Origin: Narthecium ossifragum | Taxonomy: Eukaryota > Streptophyta > Magnoliopsida > Dioscoreales > Nartheciaceae | NCBI GenBank assembly: GCA_963920575.1 | Contig: OY986968.1 | Span: 11,094,837 to 11,158,836 of the forward strand | Reading direction: 5' to 3' | Length of the DNA: 64,000 bases | In this document: positions 11,990 through 24,358 of the stretch, one piece after another | Position numbering within the stretch: the stretch's first letter is position 1 | Layout: every line of letters begins with the position of its first letter | Position numbers and translations under genes: made by a program | The notes under the pieces: generated by a model | Told to the model about the DNA's origin: nothing | The model's database searches: none | What the model saw: the letters and a program-made list of their open reading frames with translations, nothing else

Positions 11990-13510
11990 TCAGATCTTCT
12001 ATCTTTAGAAACCAGCAGCCTACTCTCCATAAACCTCTCTTAAGTTGGTGTGTAAATATCAAGAAAGCCCAGCTTGCCCAATATTTGTTTAAATTTAGCA
12101 GCTGATAATCCTTCAGTGAAAATATCAGCTATCTGCTAGTCATTACAAACATAAGAAGTACAAATAACATTGGCTTGCACATTTTCTCGAATGAAGTAAC
12201 AGTCGACTTCAGTCCGTTCATGATAGACTGGATTGTGGGCAATATGCATGGCAGTCTGATTGTCACAAAACATCTCTCTTGGTTGAGGGGAACTAAAGCC
12301 AAGATCTTGCATTGAAGCTCGAAGCCAAATTATTTCACTAGTTGTGGACGCCATGGCGTTCGATATTCAGCTTCCGCACTTGAGCGTGCGATCACATTTT
12401 GCTTTTTACTCTACCAAGTCACCAAATTCCCTCCAACAAATATAGAATATCCTCCATCAACCGCACATCCAACCCGATCAGCATCTGTGTATGCAGTAAT
12501 GGAATTGTGTTGAAACCACTTCCTGGTGAACCTTTTAAATATTGTATTTGTAGGATTCTGTTGACAGCAGTCATGTGAAGAGCTTTTGATGCATGCATAA
12601 ACCTACTCACCAAGCTTAGGCATATGAGATATCAGACCTGGTACTAGTTAAATAAATCAGCTTGCCAACTAATCTTTCAAACTGACCAATATCGGAGAGT
12701 AAGTCACCATCATCAGTTAGCTTTGTGCCACTATCTGTAGGAGTGATTGATGGTTTTCCTCCAAGTTTTTTTCTTGTTTCCTTTTACAAATCCAACACAT
12801 ACTTTTGTTGATCGAGAAATATCCCTTTCTGCGAGTAGGCAACTTCCAAACCAAGGATATTTGGTTGGAGGTTTCAGCTTTTGATTCAGTTTTGCGCCAT
12901 ATTTTTAGATTTTGTGACTGTAGACCAGATAGCGTTGCTTGCTACTGCTGGAGGACTCAGTTGTGTTTTGCTTGGACTCGTGTAGATGGGCTGAAAGTTC
13001 TGAATTGTATTGGGTGAATGACCGTAAGATTTAGCCACTTGGCTCAACTCATAAAAAAAAAAAAAAAAAAAACCTTCTAAACCAAGAAAATACTTTAAAA
13101 TTCCCAAGTCTTCAATAGCAAACTGCCTACGTAAGAAATTCTTGAGTTTTGAAATGTCAGCTTGATCATTACCAGTTATAACTAGATCATCAACATCAAC
13201 TAAAACAATAGTAGTGGCAGTTACCTTTCTTGATGAATAGAGAGGGATATGCAGGACTTCTCTTTAGGCCATTCATTTTGAGAACAGAGCTGGGCTTAGC
13301 AGACCAGGCTCGTGGTGATTGTTTAAGACCATAAATTGCCTTTCTTTTGCTTGCAAACATAGCCGACTTTGGATTCTTGCGGATGGCCAGGTGTTATGCG
13401 CATTTACACCTCTTCTTCTAAATTACCGTGTAAGACCGCATTTATTACGTCCAATTGGAATAATTTTGTTACAAGACGTTTTGATCGTAAGACGTTCAGG
13501 CTCTTGTGCT
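11990..13510 (-). pseudogene. Decayed Ty1/Copia pol fragment (RT to RNase H)
   Basis: On the minus strand, from right to left, fragments of Copia pol appear in order. RT begins with LFQLDVINAVLHGNLEEEV (13404-13470), followed by AIYGLKQSPRAWSAK, the catalytic box as VDVDDLVITGN, then GILKYFLGLE. Further on is the linker to RNase H, which contains IIWLRASMQDLGFSSP and CDNQTAMHIAHNPVYHERT, then the C-terminal ADIFTEGLSAAKFKQ. Stops and frameshifts occur throughout. A poly(A) insertion near 12857-13071 interrupts the LGLE segment. No Copia LTRs were identified, so this is a truncated relic. Confidence 0.85.
12858..13071 (+). mobile_element. LINE 3'-end insertion with poly(A) tail inside Copia relic
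   Basis: About 214 bp ending in a run of at least 18 A at 13053-13071. The Copia codons for LGLE appear on both sides: CTTCCAAACCAAGGA at the left (about 12842-12856) and CTTCTAAACCAAGAA at the right (about 13074-13088). This is a target-site duplication of about 15 bp. The body encodes a short segment (DSVACYCWRTQ) loosely resembling the C-terminal tail of the LINE fragment at 53 kb (DGVACWCRRSK). This indicates a 5'-truncated LINE copied by target-primed reverse transcription. Confidence 0.75.
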
Positions 13511-14480
13511 GGTTCGTTGTGGACGGAATACCGGCGTGGGGTTCCTTGGACTTGGGACTCTCTTCCCCCATAACGCCGGGGGGGGGGAGAAAAGTCAAAG
13601 GCTGGTGCGGTGGGATGCGGGAGCGGCAAGGACGAGCACGGACGCAGCACGAGGGCGCGGCGCGGTCGTGGCATTGAGGGGTGGTCCGGTGCGACTTGGC
13701 CCGGTGCGGCGTCGAGTGGTGCCCAGCGCGGTGGCATGGCACGGGACTGTCTCGTGGCACGGTGCGGCGGGGTGCCGGTGTGCTGAGGGTGGCACGACTG
13801 GGGGGTCGTGGCCTGGCGGCGGCACGAGTCATAGGCGGTGGTCGAGGCAGACGGCGACGGAGGAGAGCGCGGTCAACAGGCGGCGTCGGCGGTGAGGGGA
13901 GAGCCGACGGAGTGGATGACGCGACTTGGTGGCACGGTGGCGTGTCGAGGGGAGCGGCGGCGCGCGCAGGGGGCGGACGCGGGCAGCGGAGGGTGCCGCT
14001 CGGGAGGGGCTTGGCGAGCATGACGGCGAGCGACGAAGGGGAGGCCGGCGGTAGGAGAGAGAAAGGAAGCCGGCACGGTGAGGAGGAAGAGAGGAAGTGG
14101 GGAAGGGTTGGAAGAAGCGTGGCCAGAATTTATAGGGGAGTGGAGGAGTTTGAGTTGAAGAATGGTGTAGAGTAGGAGTTTGTGTTGAGGTAGGAGAAGG
14201 AAGAAGAAGGAAAGGAAGAGAGGAGGAATTGGAGTTGGAGCAGGGAATGGGGTTAGAGTCCGATTGGGGAAGGAAAGAAGGAAGGAGATAGAGAAGAGAG
14301 GGAGGCGAACGAGGCGGCGGCGCTGGGCTACGGCCGGCGAGCGGCGGCCTAGCGGACGGCGGCAGGAAGCCACGAGAGACCGCGGCTTGGTCGTGGTTCC
14401 TTCCGCAAGTGCAGGCGGCAGGAGGTTGGGCGCGAGAGAGGCGACTGACGGGGAGAGAAGAAGGGAGAAGAGAAGGAAAG
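13511..14480 (-). repeat. GC-rich LTR-like block with TATA box
   Basis: Very GC-rich, purine-skewed sequence abutting the Copia RT fragment. Long open frames on both strands are low-complexity (Pro, Ser, Arg, Gly) and I regard them as artefacts of composition. A minus-strand TATA box (CTATAAATT, 14128-14136) lies in a context like that of the neighbouring LTRs, where a purine-rich leader surrounds the TATA box. This suggests the promoter and leader of another minus-oriented LTR. Borders were not found. Confidence 0.45.
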
Positions 14481-15184
14481 AGATACAAAGCGGAAATAAT
14501 TGGAACTTAAAAGACTCTCAAGGGCATAAAGGTAAAATTAAATATTACATTGTAAATAAAACTCAATTAAAAAAGGAAATATGATTTCATATATTAAACG
14601 TTAAATACATCATTTTCAAAAGATAACTTTAATCAAAAGCTGTCAAAATATACATATGTCCCTCTGAGACTTCAAACGCCTCCGGAAGTCGACGCGCCGC
14701 CAAGACCTGATCCAGCTGGAACCACCGAGGAAGAGCCGATGCATGCACCTTCAAACGCAGCCCGGATAGGAGTGAGTAAAAAGCATAATAGGGTTCTACT
14801 CTACTCTACGTCGCACAGGAAAGAGGGGAAACTACAAAGTCTCGGGTTCTGTCTCATCTTTAAGAGAAACTCACGTTACGTCCACCGCCTACCCCAGGGC
14901 ACGCGCTCTGTGATCTCAACTGTCAACAGCCGTCCCTCTCAACCACCAAGCGCCCAACGCTGAACAACAAAGGGGTGCACGTAACTTCCCCTAACACGGA
15001 TACTGAGCATGAGATGAGAACTCTGGGCGACCTCTACACCTCAAACAACAGATAGTAGCCAACTAGACCCATCCTCGAGAATACAGAGATTTGGCATAAC
15101 AATTACGCCCTAGTCCTTACTACGTACCCAGCCACATCCTAGAGCTAGATCCGAGCTACCCGAGAGCCTCGGATCGGCGAAGAC
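14481..15184 (-). repeat. Diverged Tekay-type LTR, left part
   Basis: Collinear with the Tekay-like LTR at 18936-21165. Shared blocks include GCGGAAATAATTGG, AACGCAGCCCGGATAGGAGT, TAGGGTTCTAC and CTAGAGCTAGATCCGAGCTA. It is interrupted at 15184 by a solo LTR and resumes at 16768. The left border is not sharp. Confidence 0.65.
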
Positions 15185-16767
15185 TGATACGACTTGAAAA
15201 GTGTCGTGGCTTAACAAGTCTGACCAAAATTACAATATATTCCGGTGCTCTACTTTACTACTAAGAACTAGTAGATGGTGGAGAGTCCGAGTCGAGTCCA
15301 CAGGGATTTAAGGGATTGAAATCAAATACTTAGTAAATCTCCTACTAATAAGTTGATAAAAGATTGCAAGTTGAAATTAAACTAAACTTATACTAAAGGA
15401 TTTATGAATATGAGAGAAAGGACCACATGATTCTTAATCAGTAACTAAGGATCTACCAGATTTTCCAAAGATCAGGGCATGCAAACACAATAAATGGTTT
15501 CCTAAAAGTTGATAAGTGAATGGCTAGTTCTCCTTATCACTCGACAAGTTCTGTTTAGGATTCCTTGTCGGCAAGAACAATTATCGAAATATCAGTGACC
15601 GAATGATTAGTTACGTTCACTGCTAATGAACTCTCTTACTCAGATTAGTTCATCGCAAACCATGCCATAGATATGGATTTAGGTGTAATATCGAGATGAC
15701 TTCGCATCTCGATGGCCGAAACTACAAAGGTAAGATGCATGAAGGATTAGGGATGGAACGTAGTGGGACTAGCACTACTATAGTGGGACTAGCACTATAC
15801 AATCCCTGATCACGAAGAAGATTCCATCCGAGATATCATGGGACTAGCATGATCCTCTTATTTGGATGAATCCAATCCACGCCCTAACATACACAAGCTC
15901 TAGACTCAAGTGCAAGCAAGAACGATTCATACATCCATCAAGAAATCAACACCAAGATAGAGGAAAATATAATCAATCCATAAAAGCCAAATAATCGTGT
16001 ATACAAACCCTAGATCTAAGAAATCCCTAGTAAAAACCCTAGTTACATCATAAGAATCCCATGGCTAGGGTTTTAGCTACTCATCTTTAGGGGCCGATCC
16101 ATCGATGGAAGTTGATGAACTCCTCCCGCCATGGATCTCCTCCAAAGAATCGCCGAAGAAAAAGTGTAGAAAAGCTAGGAAAACTCTCTTCAAAAACGTC
16201 TGGAAAAATCCCCCCATAAAATCCCTAAACAATGACTACTTATAGCCCAAGAAACAACCTCCCACGGATTATATCAGAGCCGTTGATCTTTGCCTCTGGC
16301 CGCGTCGGATCGATCCGTCTTTTGGAGTCGGATCGATCTGGCTCCTTTACTCGCTGTTGACGCCCGAGCTGGATCGATCCCTCCCTGGAGTTGGATCGAT
16401 CTAGCTCTTTTAATTGCTAGTAACGCCCGAGCCGGATCGATCGGGTCACTGGCGTTGGATCGATCGTGCACATGTTATTACGCAGATCCCGTGCTGGATC
16501 GATCCGTCACGCCGGGGCCGATCGATCTGGCTTGTGTTCATTGTCCCGTCGCTGGTTGAGTTGGATCGATCGCTCCCGTTGAGTCCGATCGATCTGGCTT
16601 ACCAGAAATCGCCAAAATCCATTGTTTTAGCTCCAAAATTGATCTAACTCGTACCAGGACCTGTTACACCTGAAATGGGAGAAAAGTAGTCAGTACAACA
16701 TTGCTCGGGGCCCAACAAAGCCAAATTACAAGGGTGTTTTGTGCACTTTTCAAGTCTTATCAAAGAC
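15180..16767 (-). mobile_element. Solo LTR of Athila-like family with AAGAC target duplication
   Basis: LTR 15185-16762 (1578 bp) begins TGATACGACTTG and ends GTCTTATCA. It is flanked by perfect 5-bp duplications AAGAC at 15180-15184 and 16763-16767. It is homologous end to end to the LTR at 35857-37444. Five paired GATCGATC hairpin units lie at about 16300-16600 and a minus-strand TATA (CTATAAG) near 16238. A solo LTR bounded by an intact target duplication is the product of intra-element LTR recombination. It sits inside an older Tekay-type LTR. Confidence 0.92.
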
Positions 16768-18888
16768 CCTATTCACCCGCACCCTAGCCTTATGCTCTAA
16801 TGTAGACAAAATGCATGCAATGCTCAGGCACAGATAAACAGATATAAGCATGCAACAACATGACATCAATTATACAGGGCTAGGCATAGCCCATAGCTAG
16901 CCAAAGGGTGAACATAGCAAGGGTCTCAAATACAGATAAGCTATACTAACAATACAACGATTAGAGCAAAGCGATAAACATAGATATACAATAGTCTTCA
17001 GTGCTCTCCGGCACCTTACAGACTAAGGTTCCACAGTTACCCCGCAGGTAACTGGCCAACGGCCAAGCAACAACAACAAAACCAGCTTCGGCATTACAAC
17101 GGCGTCCACAGCCGTCAACCGAAATTGCTACAAAGGGATACAACCCCGACCAAGCCAACAAGCCACACATGCAAGATATATAATCTACCATCACAACGGG
17201 TTATGCCCCCGGCGCACGCCGGCAATCAGCGGGGCTATTAATCAAAGCAGTAAAGCTATTCTAAGCATGTAGGGCACACCTCCGGCCCATTTATACTAAA
17301 CATTCCCGGGGTCATCACTCCCCCGGTTACCCATAAAACGATAAAGCATTCACAAACTACAGATATATACACATATATATAGATATAGCATGCTTGCCGA
17401 GGAACTGCTTGAAAAACGGTAGAAATCGGTAAACCGATTCAAAATACAACTTACGGCGTCCTGATTAAAATATTATAATAATCCTTAGCTATCGTCGGGA
17501 AAGCCACACGAGAAAGTCAGGTCAAAAGAAACCGAAAACACCAAATTCGGATCAATTACTAACAAATCAACATATAAATGATCGATCATCTTTCCCAAGA
17601 TGATCGATCATTCATATGGGTGTCTACTGTCAAGGAGAAGTGATCGATCTTCCCTTCCAAGAAAGATCGATCCTCCTTAAGAGTGTTCCCTGCCTAGGAA
17701 GGAGAGATCGGTCTTCTTTCACAAGAAGATCGATCTTCCTTAAGATGGTGTTCTGCCTGGGGAAGAAGGATCGATCTTCCTGAAACACACCCTCTGTCAA
17801 GATAAATGATCGATCTTTCCTTATAAGGAAAGATCGATCATCCTTATACGAGACAGAACACTTCAACGGAAGTGATCAATCATTTCATCCAAATGATTAA
17901 TTCTTCATAGTTGGCAGGGAAGAGTGAATAGTGCATGAGATCCAATTTCTTGGATTTAACCTATCAAAACGTATCGAAATCAATCCAAACTTGGTAGGCA
18001 TGTGCAATTGGATCTGGGGAATTTAATGACACTAAGAAATCCAATTTTGGATGATCAAATCCTCCGAATTAAATCAAATGGCCCGAAAGCCGACGAAACC
18101 GATGAAAAACTGAATTTGTTGGATTTGATATATCAAACAGCGATAGAATCCATTCAAACTTTGCAGGAAGGTCTATATGATGGTAGGGAATTTCATTCAT
18201 GCAATAAAACCAAACTCAGATCGTGAAATATCAGATCTGAGTCCAATCCCGTCGAAAAACCGATAAAAATACGGAATCCGTCCGAAAGAATACAGAAATG
18301 AAACCACATCTAGCTTCTAAACATGCTAAGGAATAAGAATACCGAAAATCAAAACATTCCAATACACACAACAGCTACAAATCACAAAAAGACGATCCTA
18401 GGGTTACCGACTCAGGAATTGAGTAGAAACACCTACATGTAGCAACAAGCAGACGATCTACGAGATCCTCAACTCCGATCGGGGCGGATCCACGCTGAAA
18501 AGCCGCTGCCCAAAGCTCCAGCCGGTAGCCAACGAAGGAGAGAGGAAGAGAGAAAGAGAAAGAAAGAGAAGAGAGAGAAAAGGAGAAGGGTTTAAATAGA
18601 AAGCTGGAATCGATCACAGCCGTCTATTTCGATCTATCCCGATCGAGCTCCGATCTTCCGATCGGAGGCGCCCTTAAGGTTCTAATCAAACACATACATC
18701 AATCAAAGGCAGTGTGTGCAACGCGGGTGTAAAACCGACCACCAGGGAGAAAATTTACCAAAATGCCCCTGGGTCAAAAACAGTGATGCGATCAACCGAT
18801 GACATCCCAAGGCCAACCGAGCCAAACCAAAAAACCGGACCCTCGACCTAACGCAGTCAGACCGGGTTGGAAGTATGGGTCCTCACAA
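16768..18888 (-). repeat. Diverged Tekay-type LTR, right part
   Basis: Continuation of the LTR broken by the solo LTR. It resumes with CCTTATGC and GCATGCAACA blocks also found at 19795-19870, and contains a purine-rich leader before AAGGGTTTAAATAG (minus-strand TATA-like, near 18590). It shares TCAATCAAAGGCAGTGTGTG and AACGCGGGTGTAAAACCGAC with the LTRs at 21 kb and 27 kb, and ends GGGTCCTCACA at 18888, equivalent to the LTR end at 21165. A hairpin array is at 17577-17890. Confidence 0.7.
17577..17890. repeat. GATCGATC hairpin array in Tekay-type LTR leader
   Basis: Four to five tandem hairpins about 60 bp apart, each built from GATCGATC arms. The first (17577-17612) has perfect 16-bp arms around a TCCC loop. 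Others are at about 17638-17675 and 17700-17737. The one at 17806-17841 is a perfect 36-bp palindrome. A degenerate unit (GATCAATCATTTC) follows at 17873. Spacers share TGTTCTGCCTGGG and CTCTGTCAAG-like cores. The array lies downstream of the minus-strand TATA, thus in the transcribed leader. Confidence 0.85.
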
Positions 18889-18935
18889 GTAGGCAGGGGA
18901 GCTGGAGTTCTAGGAAGAGGGTCTGGAGCTGGAGG
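18889..18935. other. 47-bp spacer between two Tekay-type LTRs
   Basis: A short GA-rich segment between the end of the diverged LTR and the start of the next LTR. It resembles neither internal sequence of the Tekay element nor a target duplication; its last bases GGAGG do not match the right flank after 37484. Confidence 0.5.
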
Positions 18936-21165
18936 TGTCGCGTCCTGACCCGCGAAGGCCCAACCGGGCCGTGCGACGCGAACCGGAACTTAACTAAATG
19001 CGGAATAATTTTGGCGATGGTTTCCTCTAGCTTATTTGTTTCCCTAAACATTTCACAAGTACCCGAAAATTAACAATAATTAACAACCTCAAAAGATATA
19101 ATATAATAAGATTTCAAAACCTTAAAGGGTACATTCATATACATCACACTCCCGAAGGAGGCTATCTAAACAAAAATGGTTTAGATGATGATCACCGCTC
19201 CTCAAGCACCGCCAGACGCCGCCGCGCCACAAAACACCTGCGCGGTAGGGGCCACCGAAGAAAGCTAACGCCTGCACCTGCAAAACGCAGCCCGGGTAGA
19301 AGTGAACACTAAGCTCAGTAGGGTTCTAAACTACGACACACAAAAAGGAGGGAACACAATAGTGCCACCCCCAAGTAAGGTCTGGGTGTACACTGCGGTC
19401 CCATAACCCCACCGCGTGTCCCTGAGGTCCACAATCATGATCTTCCAACCGAGCTGATCACACAACAGATCACGCTCAGTAAGCAGGAAACCAACACTGC
19501 TGACTCACAAGCAGGAAACCGGCACTGCTGGCAGGAAATGGCACCGCTGAGTAGGCACATCCTCTACCCAAGAGTCGTTATAACCGGACACCGGCTACAC
19601 CTCAGAACCCGACTCGAGACTGACACGACATCTAAATCATCGATCAACATGTATTCAAGTCATCTAAGCCTATCATCAAGATTGACAGAATACTACCATC
19701 CAACCTGGACCATGCTACCCACCACGGTCCTAGAGCTAAATCTGAGCTACCCGAAAGCCTCGGATCGACAATCAACCCATCGCCCATGCCCTATCCTTAT
19801 GCATCTAATGAACAATAAAAAATGCATGCTATGTGCACACGCAGGGGAAAACAGATAAACATGCAACATATGTGATGATAGTAAAACAAGGTCTAGACTC
19901 GGCACACAGCCGGCTCGGGGTGGTGAACAAGTAAATAAGCCAAGGAACTGCTGCATCGGTAACACCACCAACTGCCAGCCAGCTCACAGAGAAAACCCAC
20001 AACGGGAAGCAACCCTGACAAAAATCCACTGATAATAGTATGCATGATCCCTAACATCATTGGCTATCTATCATGAAAGAAATCTGATCAAAGAACCACG
20101 AAAAAACCCTATTCAAGGCTGGCGGTCGATGTCCGTGGAGAAGTGAAGGTTGACGATCGATCAACGAATCGACCGTGAGATGTTATTCTGGTGATTTTAA
20201 GGCTCACAGTCGACTGCGAAGACCGCGACGGTCGACCGTGGAGTCTGGCGGTTGATCCGTGGATCGATCGTGAGGTACTATTCGGGAAAACTCTGTTTTG
20301 ACACAGTTTGGAATACAATTCACCAAAAGTCATAGACAAATCAGAAAAATGTAAAATCAATTGAGTTTGAAAGTAGACTCATAGATCTACAACTTTCATG
20401 TTGAAGACAAACTAAGATCATGCATATAAAGTGCTGGAAAAATGGGCTCGTACAAGCAGTTTCTGGGAAGAAGAGAAATCCGAAATTATCTGAAGGAAAG
20501 CTTGCTTATAACCAACTTAAATCAAACCAAAATCCAACCAAACATAAATCAGATCTTAAGAAAGCTAAAATGAATCATCTAGAACAAAGAAACAAGCAAA
20601 TCAAATATCTAACCATCCTAAAACACGTAAATAAGGCTGAAGTGTAGAAACCTATCGTTCTACACTAAGCCAGCCACTAAACGACTGGAAAGATGGCTTC
20701 CTCCTCGTCGTGGAGCACCTCCAAGCTTGCCGGAGAAGCTGCCGGAGCTCTCTCTCTCTCAAGGTCTCACTCACGACGGGAAGAAAGAAGGAGAAGAAAG
20801 CAGAAGAAGGGCCGCGGGAAACAGGGGAAGGAAAAGAAAATAAAGGAGGAGGAGAGGGGGTATTTATAGCGGGTCGTGAACCAACCTGCTACAGGGACGG
20901 TGATTGGGTCAGGGTGACTCAACAAGCTACGAGATCTAATCTTGACCGTCTGATTCGATCTTCCCAGATCGAGCTCTGATCTTTCGATCGAGAACGCCTA
21001 CAAGAATCTAATCAAACACACATATCAATCCAAGGCCGTGTGTGCACAACGCGGGTGTGAAACAAATCGACAAGGTGCAATTTACCAAATTGCCCTTGCG
21101 GTCAACAACGACCCACGGGCCCGACCTAAACGGTTGACCCAAGAGTAGAGGGACATGTCCTCACA
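18936..21165 (-). repeat. Tekay-like 3' LTR (2230 bp)
   Basis: Borders TGTCGCG...CTCACA on the plus strand, inverted TG...CA in element orientation. Minus-strand TATA box GCTATAAATA at 20861-20870, preceded by a short U3 and followed by a leader of about 1.9 kb. It contains a smaller array of GATCGATC and GGTCGACC palindromes at 20120-20280. It carries about 550 bp (about 19530-20110) missing from the other LTR. Confidence 0.85.
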
Positions 21166-22330
21166 TCCTAATACCATTAAAGGAAATCTCATCTCGAGAT
21201 TCAATAAAGGTAGGGCTCGGTAACAACAAAGCAGCTACACTAGAAGACATGACAAGAGGCTACCTCGAGAAGGAAACAAGTGCGGATACTCCTGCCGCAT
21301 GCGCGCCTCGTGCTCCCAGGTCATCTCCTCGACGCCTATGTGCCTCCACAGTACCTTGACTAAGGAATTGTCTTGCCCCGCAAGACCAGATCCCTCCGGT
21401 CAAGTACCTGAACTGGCTGCTCAATGAACGTCGGTTCTTCCTCAAGCTCGATGTCATCCACCCTGATGACATGAGATGGGTCCGGGTGATACTTCCTCAA
21501 CATCGACACATAGAAAGTCGGATGCACAACTGACATCTGCTGAGGAAGATCCAGGCGGTAAGTTAACTCGCCAATCCTCTCTAGGATCTCAAACGACTCG
21601 ATGAACCTCGGCGCCAACTTACCACCTCTGCTAAACCGGACTGACCCTCTGTACGGCAATGCTCGCAAGAACACTCTGTCGCTGACTGCAAACTCTAAAG
21701 GTCGTCGCCTCTGATCTGCATAACTCTTCTGCCGGCTCTGAGCCATCAGAAGTCTCTGCCTAATCTGCACTAGTCTCTCTGACGACCGCCTGATGATGTC
21801 TGGACTGGTGAGTGGTGCTTCTCCAACCTCTGTCCGACACACTGGGGAATGACATGGCCTACCGTACAACGCATCGAAAGGTGCTACAACAAGACTATAC
21901 TGGTAGTTGTTGTTGTAGGCAAACTCCACCAAGGGAACGTGCTCCTCCTAGCTGCCTCCGACATTGAGGATACATGCTCTCAGCATGTCCTCTAAGATCT
22001 GGAACGTCCGCTCTGACTGCCCGTCTGTTTGCGGATGAAATGTCGTGCTGAAGGTCAGCAGTGTGCCAACTGCCTCCTGAAAGCCTCGCCAGAACCTTCT
22101 TGTGAACCTGGGGGTCATGGTCTGACACTATAGACACTGGAACTCCATGTAGTCTGACCACCTCTCTGACGTACAAACTGCCTAACCTGTCTGTCGAGTC
22201 TGTCGTCCGCATAGGCAGAAAGTGCGCCGATTTGGTCAATCGATCAACGATGACCCAAATCACGTCATTCCCCCTAGGAGATCTCGGTAGCCCGGTCACG
22301 AAGTCCATCGTGATGTGCTCCCACTTTCAC
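21166..22330 (-). pseudogene. Tekay-like integrase and chromodomain
   Basis: The integrase core starts with MDFVTGLPRSPRGNDVIWV (first catalytic Asp at about 22308). The second Asp lies in VSIVSDHDPQ, and the Glu is in a segment that is frame-broken near 22080. The C-terminal part (21932-21360) has the conserved FAYNNNYQ, LDLPQQMSVVHPTFYVSMLR and HVIRVDDI motifs. A chromodomain follows (VLWRHIGVEEMTWEHEARM, about 21345-21270) and ends YPHLF before a stop. Chromodomains of this type guide chromovirus integration to methylated heterochromatin (family knowledge). At least one frameshift. Confidence 0.85.
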
Positions 22331-22785
22331 TCAGCTAGTGGAAGGAGCTGAAGTAACCCTGGAGTTCGCTGGTGCTCTGCCTTGACCTTCTGACAGGTAT
22401 GGCAGTGCGATACGAACTCCGTCACTGCCCTCTTCATCCCGCACCACCAGAACTGCTGCCGCAAGTCCTGGTACATCTTGGTGCCCCCAGGATGAATTGC
22501 AAAACGAGAGTGATGGAACTCTCATAGGATGTCGTCTCGTAGAATTGGATATGCCGGAACCGCTACTCTGCTTTTGAATCGTAGCCCTCCGTCTGACGAT
22601 ATTGTCCAGTCCCCGTCTGCGCCCTCCGTGCCTGCCGATGTGCGCAACTCCTCGAGCTCTGCATCACTACGTTATACCTCTTTCACTCTGGCTAGAACTA
22701 CTGGCATACTCTGCACTGTGTAGAGGAAGCTGCTGGATACTTGATCCTCAAACTCGAGCCCCAACTGGCCCGCTGTCTCCAATGC

Positions 22786-24042
22786 CTACCACTGCCGCGT
22801 TGATAACCCTGGAACTGCTGCTCTAGTGTCTCTCGCCTGTCTGCTCAGTGCATCTGCTACAATGTTTGTCTTACCAGGATGGTAATGCAACTCAAAGTCG
22901 TAGTCCTCCAGTACCTCCATCCAGCGTCGCTGCCTCAAATTGAGGTCACGTTGGGTGAAAACGTGCCTCAAACTCTTATGGTCCAATAAGACAGAGAACT
23001 TCTCGCCATAGAGGTAATGCCGCCAGGTCTTCAAGGCGAAGACCACTGCTGCTAGCTCTAAGTCATTGGTCGGGTAGTTCCTCTCATGGTTCTTCAACTG
23101 ACGAGAACCATAGGCAACTACGTGTCCCTCCCGCATGAGGACACACCCCAAACTGTCACCGCTGGCGTCGCAGTAGACAATGTAACCAACACCTCGCTCG
23201 GGGACGATCAGCACCGGCGCACTGGTCAACCTCATCCTCAGCTCTACAAAGGATCGCTCACAAGCATCATCGCCTTCTCTGTCAGTCTGGTCATCAGTCC
23301 GAAAACTCTGGAGAAGTCCCGTAGAACCGTCTGTAGTATCCCACCAGGCCTAGGAAATTACGGACCTCGAACACTGTTCTCGGTCTATTCCACTGTACCA
23401 CTGCCTCGACCTTGGGTGGGTCAACTAAGATCCCTGTTGCCGACACCACGTGTCCAAGGAATCCCACATGTGCAAGCCAGAACTCACACTTGGAAGCCTT
23501 GGCATATAGTCAGTGCTCCCGAAGTAGCTGCAACACTGTCGCCAAGTGTCGCCCATGCTCCTCCTCTGACCGAGAGTAGATCGGAATGTTGTCGACGAAC
23601 ACCACAATGAACTGGTCTAGAAACGGCCGAAAGATCCTCTGCATCAGATCCATGAACGTTGCTGGTGCGTTCATCAGCCCAACGGCATCACCACGAACTC
23701 GTACAGGCCGTACCGAGTCCGGAAAGCCGTCTTCGGGATGTCGCAATCCCGAACCCTCAACTGGTGGTAGTATGTGCGGAGCTCGATCTTCGAGAGGACT
23801 GAAGATCCTCGCAACTAGTTGAACAAGTCGTCAGTTCGCGGCATCGGATACCTATTCTTCACCGTCACCCTGGTGAGCCGCCTGTAGTCTATGTAAAGTC
23901 GAAGGGTACCATCCTTCTTCTTTGCGAACAACACTGGCGCTCCCCAGGGAGACATGCTGGGATGGATGAAGCCTCTACTAGACACCTCGGGAAACACGTC
24001 TGCAAAGTCACACACGATTCTGGGGAAACTGCTCTGCTGCAC
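22786..24042 (-). pseudogene. Tekay-like reverse transcriptase and RNase H
   Basis: RT starts around 24042 with [20 protein letters not shown] and [20 protein letters not shown]. The polymerase box is altered to FVDNIPIYS (near 23600) where functional Gypsy RTs have (Y/F)VDDILIYS, so a catalytic Asp is replaced by Asn. RNase H (23235-22786) contains the YCDASGDSLGCVL active-site segment, ELAAVVFALKTWRHYLYG and LDHKSLRHVFTQ, and looks well conserved. Frameshifts separate RT blocks near 23750 and 23500. Confidence 0.85.
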
Positions 24043-24358
24043 TCCCTCACAACCAAACAGGGACAGGCTGGCAGCAAGGCTGAAAGCACACTACCACGCC
24101 TTCCCACACCACAAGCAAATGAATCGGCTGAGAACCGATCCCCCAACAACACAAACCATGTCCCGTCGGGTGTCCAAGCGACCATCCTCCGGCGACCACA
24201 GTCGATGATGGCTCGGTATGCTGCTAACCAGTCCATACATCGAAGCCGGTCATGTCTAGCACCAGCATGTCTAGATAGATACGGAGGCCTCCAACCTCCA
24301 ACGAACAAGATCGGCAGACCCGGTCTACCCTGACTGTCCCGCCGATCGGGTAGTGCAC

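Noticed and set aside
13404..14488. Long overlapping open frames on both strands (up to about 219 codons)
   Set aside because: Low-complexity Pro/Arg/Ser/Gly frames caused by high GC; no domain, and the only conserved part (at 13404-13470) belongs to the Copia RT.
16290..16600. Cloning-linker or vector contamination (GGATCGATCC resembles restriction sites)
   Set aside because: Units are embedded in LTRs with intact target duplications, vary by substitution, and occur in several elements.
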